Source: Rhodanobacteraceae bacterium (GTDB taxonomy: Bacteria; Pseudomonadota; Gammaproteobacteria; Xanthomonadales; Rhodanobacteraceae). Taken from it: 41,568 nucleotides of DNA. Below are positions 1 through 7,635 of the stretch, piece after piece. Below the pieces are notes generated by a model that was not told the DNA's origin, made no database searches, and saw only the letters and a list, made by a program, of their open reading frames with translations. The DNA lies in NCBI GenBank assembly GCA_025928585.1, contig JAICJG010000011.1:1-41568 (forward strand), written 5' to 3'. Made by a program: the position numbers and the translations under genes. How positions within the stretch are numbered: the first letter of the stretch is position 1; every line of letters begins with the position of its first letter.

Positions 1-98
1 CGGGCCGGCGGGTCGGCGTGGTCGTGTGCGGCAGCAACATCGACCCGGCGACGTTCGCCCGTCAGATGATCCCGTGGGAACCGGGCGCGAGCGCCTGA
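1..98 (+). CDS. PLP-dependent threonine/serine dehydratase, C-terminal fragment
   Basis: Only the last 31 codons are present, read in the third frame from the window edge and ending in TGA at 96-98. The tail reads VGVVVCGSNIDP followed by ATFARQMIPW. It resembles the closing strand and helix of the catalytic domain of fold-type II PLP enzymes of the threonine dehydratase/serine racemase group, where a glycine- and asparagine-rich G-x-N-(I/V)-D segment binds the cofactor phosphate region. No ACT-like regulatory domain follows before the stop, so it would be the short catabolic or biosynthetic single-domain form. It is transcribed towards the antiporter operon. The family assignment rests on a short tail and is tentative; the exact substrate cannot be judged. 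Confidence 0.6.
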   Translation, partial: GRRVGVVVCGSNIDPATFARQMIPWEPGASA

Positions 99-198
99 CA
101 CAATCAAGCGCAACCACGCGGCCCACGCTGCCTACCGCTGGCAGACTCCCGGCATCCTGCCCTCCGCGCCTTCGGGTGCGGCTGCGCCGTTCGCGCCG

Positions 199-257
199 CT
201 CGAGGGGCGCAGTCGTCGCTGCGCTCCTCGAGTCGGCCTACTCGGACGGCGTAGGCC
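199..257. terminator. Two stem-loops between convergent genes
   Basis: Between the dehydratase stop (98) and the antiporter mrpD stop (369) lie two hairpins. The first has 14-nt arms at 199-212 and 219-232 (CTCGAGGGGCGCAG against its complement, one G-T pair) around a 6-nt loop. The second has 7-bp arms at 235-241 and 251-257 (GGCCTAC/GTAGGCC). Neither has a T-run, so factor-independent termination is not proven. Their place between convergent genes suits a bidirectional terminator or an extragenic palindromic repeat. The rest of 99-368 shows no convincing gene. Confidence 0.5.
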
Positions 258-368
258 GGCCCAAGCCCGCAGGGCGGAGGATGTCGCGAATCACCCGGCA
301 GGCTCATGGGGTGACGTCCTGGACCGTGGTGCCGCGCACCTTCTTCCGGGCTGCCGGTGCCGGCCGCC

Positions 369-2129
369 CTACCCAAACTTCAGCCACCCGGCGAGCACCG
401 CCAACCCCACCATCATCCATACCACGTAGTCGGTCACCCGCCCGCTGTGCAGCACGTGCAGCCCGTAGAACGGCGCCGTCTCGACGTGCGCAGCCACGCG
501 CGCAAGCCGGCGTGTCGGTCGATGGCGCAACAACGAGGCCGCCGGAATCAGGATCGTCAGCGCGAAGGTGATCGCCGCAGCCTGCGTGCCGCCGCCCGCG
601 TGGGGTATCGCGCGCGCCACCAGACCGGTCGCCGCACGATGCACGAAGGATTCCGCGAGATCCGCCGGCAGCAGCGCGATCGCCAGCATCACGGCGCACG
701 GCAGCAGCATCAACCACAGCGGACGATCGCCCTTTTCCCGCTCGCGCTCGGTGGGCGCGACCCGCTCTACCCCCGGCACGCCGCTCCAGCGAAGGAAGAT
801 CCGGGCGGTGGCGCGCAGCACCGCAGCGCCGGTCAGCGCAGTGCCGGCGACAATCGCCACCACCCCGGCGAGGCCGTGGCTGCCGGCATGCACCGAGTCG
901 GTCGCATCGTGCAGCAAGCCCCAGGGCAGTCCGCCGAGCAGGAGGCCCGCCACACCCATCGCGATGCCGGCCGGCCAGATCGACCGGCCCTCGCCGTAGA
1001 GTTCGATTTCGTCCACCGAGTTGAACCGCGCGAGCAGGACGCCCGCGATCATGAACAAGGCGCCTTTCACGAGTCCATGGCCGACCAGGTACACGAGGAA
1101 TCCCTCGGTTCCGATCGCGCTCACCGAGGCGACCGCGATCAGCATGACCCCGAGATGCGAAATGGTCGAGAACGCCAGCAGGCGCTTGAGATGTCTCTGC
1201 GCCCACGCCATCAGGCCACCGACCACCGCGGTCGCAACGCCGAGCCAGAACAGCCCGATGTGTACCAGCATCATCACCCGCGGGTCGCCTGCAAACACGA
1301 TGGCGACCAGCTTCAGGAGGCCGAACAGGCCGAGGCTCACCATCACGCCGGAAAAGATCACCGACACCGGGCTCGGCGCGACCGCGTGCGCGTCGGACAG
1401 CCACATGTTGAACGGCACGATCGCGGCCTTGGTCAAAAGCGCAGTCGCCACCAGGCAGAAGCCGCCGGCGATCACCGGATCCGGGGGAAGCGACGCGATG
1501 ATCCTTCCCATGGTCACGAAGTCGAGGGTGCCGGTGCGCGCGTAGAGCAGGCCGACGCCGGCGAGCATCAGGAAGCTGCCGAGCGCATTGGCGATCGTGA
1601 AGTTGAATGCGCCTTCCAGCGAACTCTTGCCGAGCGGATAGGCGGTCAGCGCGAACGCCGCGATCCCCATCAGTTCGAACCAGACGAACAGGTTGAAGAC
1701 GTCGCGGGTCAGGCAAAAGCCGATCATCGCCGCCAGGAACAGCAGCATGAGCACATGGAAATGCGCATGCACCTTGTCGAAATAGCCCCAGGCGAATACG
1801 AACGAGCCCGCGAACAGCAGCGCGCAGAATGCAGCCACCGCCGCGCTGGCCGGGTCCACCGAGAACGCGATGCCGAGCATCACGTCCGGCTTGCCGGAAA
1901 CCGGCGGGGTCCAGCCGCCGAACCAGTGCACGATCGGCCCGTGCCACGACTCGGCGCCCAGCCACCCGCACAACACCATCAGCCCCAGCGCGATCACCAG
2001 GGCGGTGACATCGGCGGTGCGCGGCGGCAACCAGTGCGACAGCGCCAGCAGCAGGAAGGCGACGCCGAGTGGCAGCAGCACCGCCAGCGGCGTGAGCTGG
2101 TGCGCGAGCTCAGGGCCTGCCATCGTCAT
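369..2129 (-). CDS. mrpD: Mrp/Mbh-type antiporter subunit D (NuoM/NuoN-like proton channel)
   Basis: A 586-residue, almost entirely hydrophobic protein of the proton-translocating ND2/ND4/ND5 family, with about 14 predicted membrane helices. Family residues seen include a glutamate in a WFELMG helix (E152), a lysine in LLTKAAIVPFNMW (K234) followed by the SDAHAVAPSPVS loop (H248), and GHGLVKGALF further on, matching the buried charged axis of complex I antiporter-like subunits. It would exchange Na+ or K+ for protons across the inner membrane with the other small subunits. It is the last gene of a seven-gene operon and the only large channel subunit in it. The start is ATG at 2127-2129; a second ATG two codons on (2121-2123) is equally possible. 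Unlike all other junctions in the operon it is separated from the preceding gene, by 274 bp. Confidence 0.85.
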   Translation of the reverse strand: MTMAGPELAHQLTPLAVLLPLGVAFLLLALSHWLPPRTADVTALVIALGLMVLCGWLGAESWHGPIVHWFGGWTPPVSGKPDVMLGIAFSVDPASAAVAAFCALLFAGSFVFAWGYFDKVHAHFHVLMLLFLAAMIGFCLTRDVFNLFVWFELMGIAAFALTAYPLGKSSLEGAFNFTIANALGSFLMLAGVGLLYARTGTLDFVTMGRIIASLPPDPVIAGGFCLVATALLTKAAIVPFNMWLSDAHAVAPSPVSVIFSGVMVSLGLFGLLKLVAIVFAGDPRVMMLVHIGLFWLGVATAVVGGLMAWAQRHLKRLLAFSTISHLGVMLIAVASVSAIGTEGFLVYLVGHGLVKGALFMIAGVLLARFNSVDEIELYGEGRSIWPAGIAMGVAGLLLGGLPWGLLHDATDSVHAGSHGLAGVVAIVAGTALTGAAVLRATARIFLRWSGVPGVERVAPTEREREKGDRPLWLMLLPCAVMLAIALLPADLAESFVHRAATGLVARAIPHAGGGTQAAAITFALTILIPAASLLRHRPTRRLARVAAHVETAPFYGLHVLHSGRVTDYVVWMMVGLAVLAGWLKFG

Positions 2130-2403
2130 GCCAAGCGAGTCGCGTTGCTTCCGCAGCGGTCGGCAGAGGATGCCCGCGCCGCAGGGACATCATGCTTCCA
2201 TGGCCGAGGTGCGCGCCGGTGGGTGCCGGCCGCTGCGCAGCAGCCCCCCGGGCCAGGGCCATTTGCCCGCACGTCGGCGACATCGGTCGTCCAGGTAACG
2301 GCATACGGCTTCCTCGCTCTTCATTGCCCTGCAGGCAAATGGCCAGGCCTGCGCCAGACTCGAACCGGGGACGCGATTCGTCGGCCATGGCGGTGCCAGG
2401 CAC
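2130..2403. repeat. mrpC-mrpD spacer with long inverted repeat
   Basis: A 274-bp spacer interrupts an operon whose other genes all overlap. It contains a perfect 11-bp inverted repeat, GGCCATTTGCC at 2257-2267 and its complement at 2334-2344. The match continues imperfectly for several bases on both sides, with 66 bp between the arms. An open frame on the minus strand (2110-2403, 97 codons from a GTG) crosses the spacer but has no recognisable protein features and no good ribosome site. It is best read as an inserted small mobile or palindromic element, or as a structured leader for mrpD. Confidence 0.5.
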
Positions 2404-2754
2404 TCACTCGCGCGGGCGCAACGGCCGCAGGTGTTGCGGGTCGAGCGTGCCGCGCCGCTTGTGCACCTGCAACGCGATCGCGAGCAGCAGCGCGGTCATC
2501 GCCGCACCGACCACGATGTCGGTCAAGACCAGCGCCTGCATCACCGGGTCCACCGCGGGCGTGCCGGGCGGATGGTCGTAGAAGATCGGCGGCCCGGCGC
2601 CCCAACGGAAACCGATGCCGAGCAGCAACACGTAGGTCGCCGACTGGCAGACCGTCATGCAACCAATCAGGTGCACGTAGTGGCGGGAAGTCACGATGCC
2701 GTAGATCCCCACCCCGAGCAGCCACGCGGCGACGCACCACGCGAGCACGTTCAT
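2404..2754 (-). CDS. mrpC: Antiporter subunit C (NuoK-like)
   Basis: A 116-residue protein with three predicted helices, of the NuoK/MnhC family. The helix segment reading LIGCMTVCQSATYVLLLGIG is typical, with the loop VDPVMQALVLTDIVVGAAMTA matching the family's Pro-Asn/Asp-P-(L/V)-x-Q-A-L-x-L-T-x-I-V-(I/V)-G signature. In Mrp complexes this subunit lies beside subunit D and helps form the ion path. ATG at 2752-2754 overlaps the stop of the preceding subunit B gene by 4 bp (ATGA), implying translational coupling. The tail after residue 95 is basic and cytoplasmic. Confidence 0.85.
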   Translation of the reverse strand: MNVLAWCVAAWLLGVGIYGIVTSRHYVHLIGCMTVCQSATYVLLLGIGFRWGAGPPIFYDHPPGTPAVDPVMQALVLTDIVVGAAMTALLLAIALQVHKRRGTLDPQHLRPLRPRE

Positions 2755-3536
2755 GCACCTTCCTCCTGGTCCTCGTCGTCCTCGTCGCCGGGTTTTGGCG
2801 CGCGGGTCTCTTCCATGAACTCCATCAGCAGGACGCCGAAGCTCCCGATCACCGCGACTCCGACCGCCGCGTTCACGATCACCATCAGGCCCCCGGAATA
2901 GAGGTCCTTCCAGGTCCCGAGCGGGAGCACGTTCTGCGCTGCCGCGTACCCGAACGCCAGCGGAACCATCGCTGCCATCGCGAACACGAATCCGCCGAAG
3001 CCCTCGACCGCCGCCAGCGTTTCCGAGTGCAGCACGTCGCGCCAGGTCGAATAGCCTTCGCCGAGGTAGATCAGCACGAAGCTCGATGCAGCGATCGCAC
3101 CGCCCTGGAATCCGCCGCCGGGCGTAACCGTGCCGTGCAGCACCACGTTCACCCCGTACAGGAACAGCGTGGTCGCGGCCAGGCGGCACATCAGCACCGT
3201 CGCATCGGAACGTTCGAGCCACACCCGCCCCGGCAGGCGACCGGCACATTCGGTCATGCCTTCGCCGCGGTGGCCGCGCAGCAGGACCACGGTCGCGGTG
3301 ACCGCGCAGATCAGCATGCTCTCCTCGCCCAGCGTGTCGATGCTGCGGATGTCGAAGTTCACGGCCGCCACCATGTTCGACACGTTGCGCAACATCGGCA
3401 CCAGCGCGTCGACCGTGGCCCCGTACTGCGACAACGGGTGCCCGAAAGCCGGCATCGCAAGGATCACCTGCGCGGCGGCGATCGCCAGCACGACCAGCGC
3501 CGGTGCGAGCAGTGCCAGTCGCCAGGACCCGGTCAT
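2751..3536 (-). CDS. mrpB: Fused MbhE-MnhB antiporter subunit
   Basis: A 261-residue membrane protein with two family parts. Residues about 1-90 look like MbhE, the C-terminal piece of MrpA: after one helix comes the conserved run FDIRSIDTLGEE (61-72) and another helix. Residues about 112-250 are an MnhB domain with the hallmark TPGGGFQGG (138-146) and four helices. The end is an acidic tail (DEDDEDQEEG). In archaeal Mbh these two pieces are separate proteins (MbhE, MbhF); in classical Mrp the first is the end of MrpA. ATG at 3534-3536 overlaps the upstream stop by 4 bp and its own stop overlaps the mrpC start by 4 bp. Confidence 0.8.
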   Translation of the reverse strand: MTGSWRLALLAPALVVLAIAAAQVILAMPAFGHPLSQYGATVDALVPMLRNVSNMVAAVNFDIRSIDTLGEESMLICAVTATVVLLRGHRGEGMTECAGRLPGRVWLERSDATVLMCRLAATTLFLYGVNVVLHGTVTPGGGFQGGAIAASSFVLIYLGEGYSTWRDVLHSETLAAVEGFGGFVFAMAAMVPLAFGYAAAQNVLPLGTWKDLYSGGLMVIVNAAVGVAVIGSFGVLLMEFMEETRAPKPGDEDDEDQEEGA

Positions 3537-3778
3537 GGCCGGGCCCTGTTCACCGCGACGGCGGCCAGCGTGATCAGGAACAGCAGCGGCACGATCACCG
3601 TGCCGACCGCGATCTCCGAATACGCGACATCCGGTGCTTGCAGGACGAAGAACAGCAGCGCGAGCGCCACGCCGTTCGCACCCATCGCGTAGATCTGCCG
3701 CCGGGGTATGCGGGACGTCACCACCAGCAGGCCCGACAGGGCACTGGTCAGCAGCGCGATGCCGACCAGCCAGTTCAT
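3533..3778 (-). CDS. MbhD/DUF4040-like antiporter subunit
   Basis: An 81-residue, three-helix protein of the MbhD/DUF4040 type, equivalent to a segment of the MrpA C-terminal region. The conserved stretch QAPDVAYSEIAVGTVIVPLL (47-66) matches the family's PD-x-A-x-(T/S)-E-x-x-V-G signature, which contains a membrane-buried acidic residue linked to ion transport. It is encoded as a separate small gene with 4-bp ATGA overlaps on both sides. A separate MbhD-like gene between subunits G and B is the layout of Mbh-type operons rather than of classical mrpABCDEFG operons. Confidence 0.8.
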   Translation of the reverse strand: MNWLVGIALLTSALSGLLVVTSRIPRRQIYAMGANGVALALLFFVLQAPDVAYSEIAVGTVIVPLLFLITLAAVAVNRARP

Positions 3779-4059
3779 TGCTGGCCCTCGCCGCGCAGGC
3801 GCAGCGCGCGCGCAATCGCATGCGAGAGCAACGCGCCGGCGCTCGCGACCACCAGCCAGATCAGCACGCACTGGAAGGTGCGTGCGGTGGGTCCGTCGCT
3901 GATCACCAACGCCGCGATGATCGCGCCGCCTCCGACGAGATTGAAGAAGGTGATCGCGTGCAGGCCCTCGTAACCGGAGCGCCAGCGGAGGAACGCGGCC
4001 GTGGTGATCCACGCCACCAGCACGGCCAGCGCGAGCAGCGCATCGACCGCGATGTTCAC
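3775..4059 (-). CDS. mrpG: Antiporter subunit G
   Basis: A 94-residue MnhG/MrpG family protein with three helices. Characteristic residues include the segment RSGYEGLHAITFFNLVGGGA (27-46), where the family has (D/S)-x-x-x-R-x-H-A-x-(T/S) followed by a glycine-rich helix. The start is GTG at 4057-4059, chosen because it overlaps the mrpF stop by 4 bp (GTGA), as elsewhere in this operon; a much longer frame upstream is only the overlap with mrpF. The subunit is structural in the antiporter membrane arm. The C-terminus is basic. Confidence 0.8.
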   Translation of the reverse strand: MNIAVDALLALAVLVAWITTAAFLRWRSGYEGLHAITFFNLVGGGAIIAALVISDGPTARTFQCVLIWLVVASAGALLSHAIARALRLRGEGQQ

Positions 4060-4319
4060 AGCCAGCGCTCCCGGAACAGCACCAGCACCAGCATGCCCGG
4101 CAGGCCCAGCAGCGCCAGGGCCAGCGCGAGGCCGAGCGAGGATGCCTGCTCGAACGCGAACTCGAGCAGGACCAGCACGAATACGGCCAGCGAATACGCG
4201 AACTGGATTGCCACCATCCGACCGGAAGTGCCGCCGCGGCCACACGCGACCAGCGCCGCGATCAGGGGCGGCAGCAGCCCGATAGCCGCGAGCAGCCAGG
4301 CATTCACGAATTCAGCCAC
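4056..4319 (-). CDS. mrpF: Antiporter subunit F
   Basis: An 87-residue MnhF/MrpF-like protein made of three hydrophobic helices (about 6-26, 34-52 and 63-82) with a short basic C-terminal end. It is encoded between subunits E and G, the invariant place of F in Mrp and Mbh operons. The start is taken as GTG at 4317-4319, which overlaps the end of mrpE by 16 bp and gives a normal family length. Sequence conservation in this family is low, so the call relies on size, topology and position. Confidence 0.75.
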   Translation of the reverse strand: MAEFVNAWLLAAIGLLPPLIAALVACGRGGTSGRMVAIQFAYSLAVFVLVLLEFAFEQASSLGLALALALLGLPGMLVLVLFRERWL

Positions 4320-4783
4320 CGCGGATCGCGTGATGCGTTCTGGGGCAGGATCGCGTGCATCAGGACGCAATCCTTCCCGGGTGGCGCGCGTACCACGAAG
4401 TTGTCCGGCCCGAGCGACGCGATCAGTACCGCCGAGGCGCGGCGTGCGGCGTCGCTGGCGCCGCCTTCCGCACCGCGTCGAAACGATACTTCGAGCGCGC
4501 GGGCCGGCGCGCGGCCGAGCAGAGCGCCGGCCACGAAAATCGGAAAAGTCCTGGCGATCGCGGGACCGAGCGAGGCCACGGCTTTGGTCCATTCGGTCGC
4601 GTGCGCCGACGAAAGCGCGAAGCTCCGATGGCCGCGCTGCCGGATGGCCCATGCCCACACCGCGGCGCCCGTCGCGAGCACCGCGGCGGTGATCAACTCG
4701 TGGCGGCTGTTCACGACGCCGACGAACAGCAGATAGCCACCGCAAGCGGCAATCCATGTCGCGTATCGCGCAAACCAAGCCAT
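4304..4783 (-). CDS. mrpE: Antiporter subunit E
   Basis: A 159-residue MnhE/MrpE family protein. It begins with two to three helices including a region rich in Val, Gly and Ala, followed by a cytoplasmic domain with the family-like run SVNSRH/LGPDNFVVRAPPGKDCVLMH (split across about 24-30 and 125-147), comparable to the TPGT/HxLD core of the family. It is the first gene of the operon. ATG at 4781-4783 is preferred over the one at 4790-4792 because AAGGA lies nine bases before the former but abuts the latter. Nothing promoter-like is obvious in 4784-5012. Confidence 0.75.
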   Translation of the reverse strand: MAWFARYATWIAACGGYLLFVGVVNSRHELITAAVLATGAAVWAWAIRQRGHRSFALSSAHATEWTKAVASLGPAIARTFPIFVAGALLGRAPARALEVSFRRGAEGGASDAARRASAVLIASLGPDNFVVRAPPGKDCVLMHAILPQNASRDPRWLNS

Positions 4784-5012
4784 TCGGTGCATTCCTTGCC
4801 CAGACCGAGGCCTACGGATGGGATTCTACGCGCGGCCGATGAAAGCTGCGTGGAGACCTGCGGCGTCCCGCGCATCGCACGACCGGTACGGCCGCGAGCA
4901 GGACGGGGCCCGCTTCGATCGAGATCGCTCGTCGGCGGGACTGTTCGCGGTGGAGGGCCCGCGGGGTTCGCAAAGAGCGCTCACCCGCACTCACGCACGC
5001 GGCAACACCGCT

Positions 5013-6329
5013 CTACGGTCGCTTGTAGATTACGCCACCCTTCATCACGAACGGTACGTGTTCGATCGCCGTGATGTCCCTGGTCGGGTCGCCCTCGACC
5101 GCGATGATGTCGGCGTCGAGGCCGGGGCGTAGCTGCCCGAACTTGTCCTGCTGGCGCAGGATCTTCGCGTCCACCGCGGTCGCGGCGAGCAACGCCTGCG
5201 CCGGGCGCATGCCGTCCTTCACCATCCACTCGAGTTCCTTGTAGTTGGTGCCGTGCTTGAACACGCCGACATCGCTTCCGCAGCCGATGGTGACGCCGGC
5301 CTGCATCGCATACTTGAACGCATTCTGCGAGGCGCGCATTTCCTCGGTCGGCGGATCGCCGGGTTTCCAGTGCTGGAAGTACTCGGCATACGCTGCCACG
5401 GCTTCGAGGGTCGGCAGATAGGCGACATGGTGCTTCTTCATCATCGCGAAGACCTCGGGCGTGCCGTAGAAGCCGTGCTCGATGGTGTCGACGCCCGCAC
5501 GGATCGCGCGGCGCATGCCCTCGGGCGTGGTCGAATGCACCGACACTGGCAGGCCCAGCGAATGCGCGGCTTCCACCCCGGCGTTCAGCTCCTCCTGGGT
5601 GAAGGTCGGCACCGAGCCGTGCGACTTGCCGCAGTGGTAATCGGCGTAGATCTTGATCCAGTCGGCGCCGTGGCCGGCCTGGTCGCGCACCGCGGCGATC
5701 ATCTCCGGCACGCCGGCCACCGGGATCCCGCCCTGCGGCAGCCTCATGTCGGTGCGGAAACCCATCGGGCCGGGACCGTAGCAATCCTTCGCGACCGTCG
5801 CGCGCGTCGCGACGAAGAGGTGCGGCCCCGGGATCAGGCCATCGTCGATTGCCTTCTGCACCTGCACGTCGGCGTAGCCTGCGCCCTCGGTTCCGAGGTC
5901 GCGCAGCGCGGTGAAGCCCGCCAGCAACGTGTCGCGCACGTGGTTGACCGCCTCGATCGTGCGGTAGGCCAGCGGCTCCTTCAGCACCTGGTCGTTCCAC
6001 AGCGTCTCGTTGTACGGGTGCAGGAAGATGTGCGAATGCGCGTCGATCAGGCCCGGCAGCAGCGTAGTGCCCGGGAGACCGATGGTTTTCGCGCCGGCGG
6101 GAACCTCGATCGAACCGCGCGGCCCGACCGCGGCGATCTGGCCGCCCTCGACCAGCACCGCCCAGCCCGCGTGCGCCTGTTCGCTGCGCGCGTCGAACAC
6201 GCGATCGGCCGTGAGCAGGAACACGCCGTTCGCACTCCGGCCGGCGTCGGCAGGTGGCTGCTGTGCGGCGGGCGCCGTGGCCGTCACCGCCAGGGCAACG
6301 AGCGCGATCAGGATCTTCCGCATCGACAT
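5013..6329 (-). CDS. Exported metal-dependent amidohydrolase (imidazolonepropionase/Xaa-Pro dipeptidase-like)
   Basis: A 438-residue amidohydrolase-superfamily enzyme. A Sec signal peptide (about 1-22, ending in APAAQ) sends it to the periplasm. The N-terminal beta domain leads to the metal motif DAHSH (96-100, H98 and H100). Later come WIKIYADYH, with a lysine that is carbamylated in relatives, a histidine segment [17 protein letters not shown], and the final aspartate in GCGSDVGVF. The closing beta domain ends [13 protein letters not shown], typical of the group. Relatives act on prolyl dipeptides or related cyclic amides, but the substrate here is not determinable. ATG at 6327-6329 is preceded by AAAGGGGG. 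It is divergent from the cytochrome c gene. Confidence 0.85.
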   Translation of the reverse strand: MSMRKILIALVALAVTATAPAAQQPPADAGRSANGVFLLTADRVFDARSEQAHAGWAVLVEGGQIAAVGPRGSIEVPAGAKTIGLPGTTLLPGLIDAHSHIFLHPYNETLWNDQVLKEPLAYRTIEAVNHVRDTLLAGFTALRDLGTEGAGYADVQVQKAIDDGLIPGPHLFVATRATVAKDCYGPGPMGFRTDMRLPQGGIPVAGVPEMIAAVRDQAGHGADWIKIYADYHCGKSHGSVPTFTQEELNAGVEAAHSLGLPVSVHSTTPEGMRRAIRAGVDTIEHGFYGTPEVFAMMKKHHVAYLPTLEAVAAYAEYFQHWKPGDPPTEEMRASQNAFKYAMQAGVTIGCGSDVGVFKHGTNYKELEWMVKDGMRPAQALLAATAVDAKILRQQDKFGQLRPGLDADIIAVEGDPTRDITAIEHVPFVMKGGVIYKRP

Positions 6330-6464
6330 GTCGCCCCCTTTGGTCGGCAGAGAAACCGGAAGCCTACACCGGGAGGCCCCTACTTGCGCGCGGCGGTTGC
6401 GTGATGCATAGTCGCGGATATCGCTTGCGAACTTTTCATCGACCGTCCACCTGGGGGTATGATC

Positions 6465-6959
6465 ATGAAGAGGTTCCTGTTGGCGTTGGGGTTGCTGGTG
6501 TCGTGCACGGCGATGGCATCCGGTCCGTCCGCGGGCAGGCATGGCATTGCCCATGGCAAGTTCCTGGTCGGCTTCGGGGCATGCAACGACTGCCACACGC
6601 CCGGCTGGGCCGAGCACGGCGGCAAAGCACCGAAGGACATGCTGCTGACCGGCGGCGGCACGAATTTCCAGGGTCCGTGGGGCACGACCTATCCAATCAA
6701 CCTGCGGCTGTACTTCCACGGGATCACGCTGAAGCAGTGGATCCACAATGCGCGCACGGTGAAGGCGCGCCCGGCGATGCCGTACTGGACTTTCCGCTAT
6801 CTCAGCGACAAGGATCTGGCCGACATCTACGCCTACGTCCGCTCGCTCGGCCCTGCCGGCAAGCCGGCCCATGACTACGTGCCGCCGGGGCAGCAGGCAC
6901 CCGCTCCGTACCTGAAGCTGGTGGTGCCCGCGGGGCCGCCGCCGCTCGCGGGCCACTGA
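6465..6959 (+). CDS. Periplasmic monoheme c-type cytochrome
   Basis: A 164-residue exported protein with a signal peptide (about 1-19, ending TAMA) and one heme c motif, CNDCH. The sequence around it ([12 protein letters not shown]) and a downstream methionine in [13 protein letters not shown] suggest His-Met ligation. The helix [16 protein letters not shown] near the end is the usual C-terminal class I cytochrome helix. The pattern resembles cytochrome subunits of periplasmic alcohol or aldehyde dehydrogenases, but no dehydrogenase is nearby. ATG at 6465 is preferred because GGGGG lies seven bases upstream; an ATG two codons earlier abuts that site. The next gene starts 11 bp later, so the two form a small operon. 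Confidence 0.8.
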   Translation: MKRFLLALGLLVSCTAMASGPSAGRHGIAHGKFLVGFGACNDCHTPGWAEHGGKAPKDMLLTGGGTNFQGPWGTTYPINLRLYFHGITLKQWIHNARTVKARPAMPYWTFRYLSDKDLADIYAYVRSLGPAGKPAHDYVPPGQQAPAPYLKLVVPAGPPPLAGH

Positions 6960-6970
6960 GGGACCCCGCG

Positions 6971-7486
6971 ATGGACGGCTCCCTGTTCCTGTCGCTGCGC
7001 GCGGCGCACATCCTGCTGGCCGCGCTCTGGCTCGGCGCGGCTTTCCTGCTCTCCATGTTCGTGATGCCCGCGGTACGCGATGTCGGGCCCGCGGGCGGAC
7101 AACTGATGGCAACGCTGCAGAAGCGCAAGCTGCACGCCTTCATGGGCGGCAGCGCGGCGCTGACCGTGCTGACCGGCATCTGGCTGTACTGGCTGTTCAC
7201 CGCCGGCCTGCAGGAACAGGTGATGTTCAGTCCCGGGGGGCTGGCCTTCGGCATCGGCGGAATGTGCGGATTGCTGGCCATGATCCTGGGCGGCACGATA
7301 CTCGGCCGAGGTTTCGCGCGGATGACGGCTCTCGGCGAAAAGATGGCGACCGCGCCCGAAGCCGAACGCGCCGCACACATGCAGGAGATCGCGGTGCTGC
7401 GCGGGCGCCTCGGCATCGCCAGCAAGTTCATCCTGGTGCTGATGATCGTCGCGCTGCTGCTGATGGCGGTCGGGCACTATCTCTGA
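6971..7486 (+). CDS. Four-helix integral membrane protein, CopD-like
   Basis: A 171-residue protein with four predicted helices (about 8-30, 53-75, 89-110 and 145-168). Histidines sit in helix-like positions ([10 protein letters not shown] near 12 and KLHAFMGG near 57), as in small heme-binding CopD/DUF2269-type membrane proteins. GAGGGA lies seven bases before the ATG. Its placement directly after a cytochrome c gene suggests a membrane electron-transfer partner, but this is inference. The C-terminal third is an amphipathic [21 protein letters not shown] segment before the last helix. No precise family is claimed. Confidence 0.6.
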   Translation: MDGSLFLSLRAAHILLAALWLGAAFLLSMFVMPAVRDVGPAGGQLMATLQKRKLHAFMGGSAALTVLTGIWLYWLFTAGLQEQVMFSPGGLAFGIGGMCGLLAMILGGTILGRGFARMTALGEKMATAPEAERAAHMQEIAVLRGRLGIASKFILVLMIVALLLMAVGHYL

Positions 7487-7510
7487 CGCACCCGCGGTCG
7501 CGCGGGTGCG
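7487..7510. terminator. Perfect GC-rich hairpin after the cytochrome pair
   Basis: CGCACCCGCG at 7487-7496 pairs perfectly with 7501-7510 around the loop GTCG, starting one base after the TGA of the membrane protein gene. There is no T-run on either strand. A strong 10-bp stem placed exactly at the stop suggests transcript 3'-end formation or protection. Confidence 0.6.
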
Positions 7511-7590
7511 CAGCATCGGAAGCCGCGCGGGGAAGTGCGACTGCGCATGCCAATCGCCTGCCCTTCGCAGCCCGCGCGGGCGCCGGTCAC

Positions 7591-7610
7591 CCGGGCGCGC
7601 GGGCGCCCGG
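7591..7610. terminator. Second hairpin in the convergent gap
   Basis: CCGGGCGC at 7591-7598 pairs with 7603-7610 around GCGG. It lies 26 bp past the stop of the DUF455 gene, which runs in the opposite direction, and so could serve that transcript. No T-run is present. The remainder of 7511-7635 holds nothing else recognisable. Confidence 0.4.
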
Positions 7611-7635
7611 TTCCGGTGGCCGCTGGCGCCGCGCG

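Noticed and set aside
357-3692. A 1,111-codon open frame on the plus strand across the antiporter operon
   Set aside because: It is Arg/His/Gln-rich, lacks any domain, and lies opposite seven well-supported membrane-protein genes; long antisense frames are expected at this GC content.
369-4783. Antiporter operon considered as part of complex I or a hydrogenase-4/formate hydrogenlyase
   Set aside because: There are no NuoB/C/D-like, [NiFe] or iron-sulfur subunits, and subunits E, F and G with an MnhB domain are diagnostic of Mrp/Mbh antiporters.
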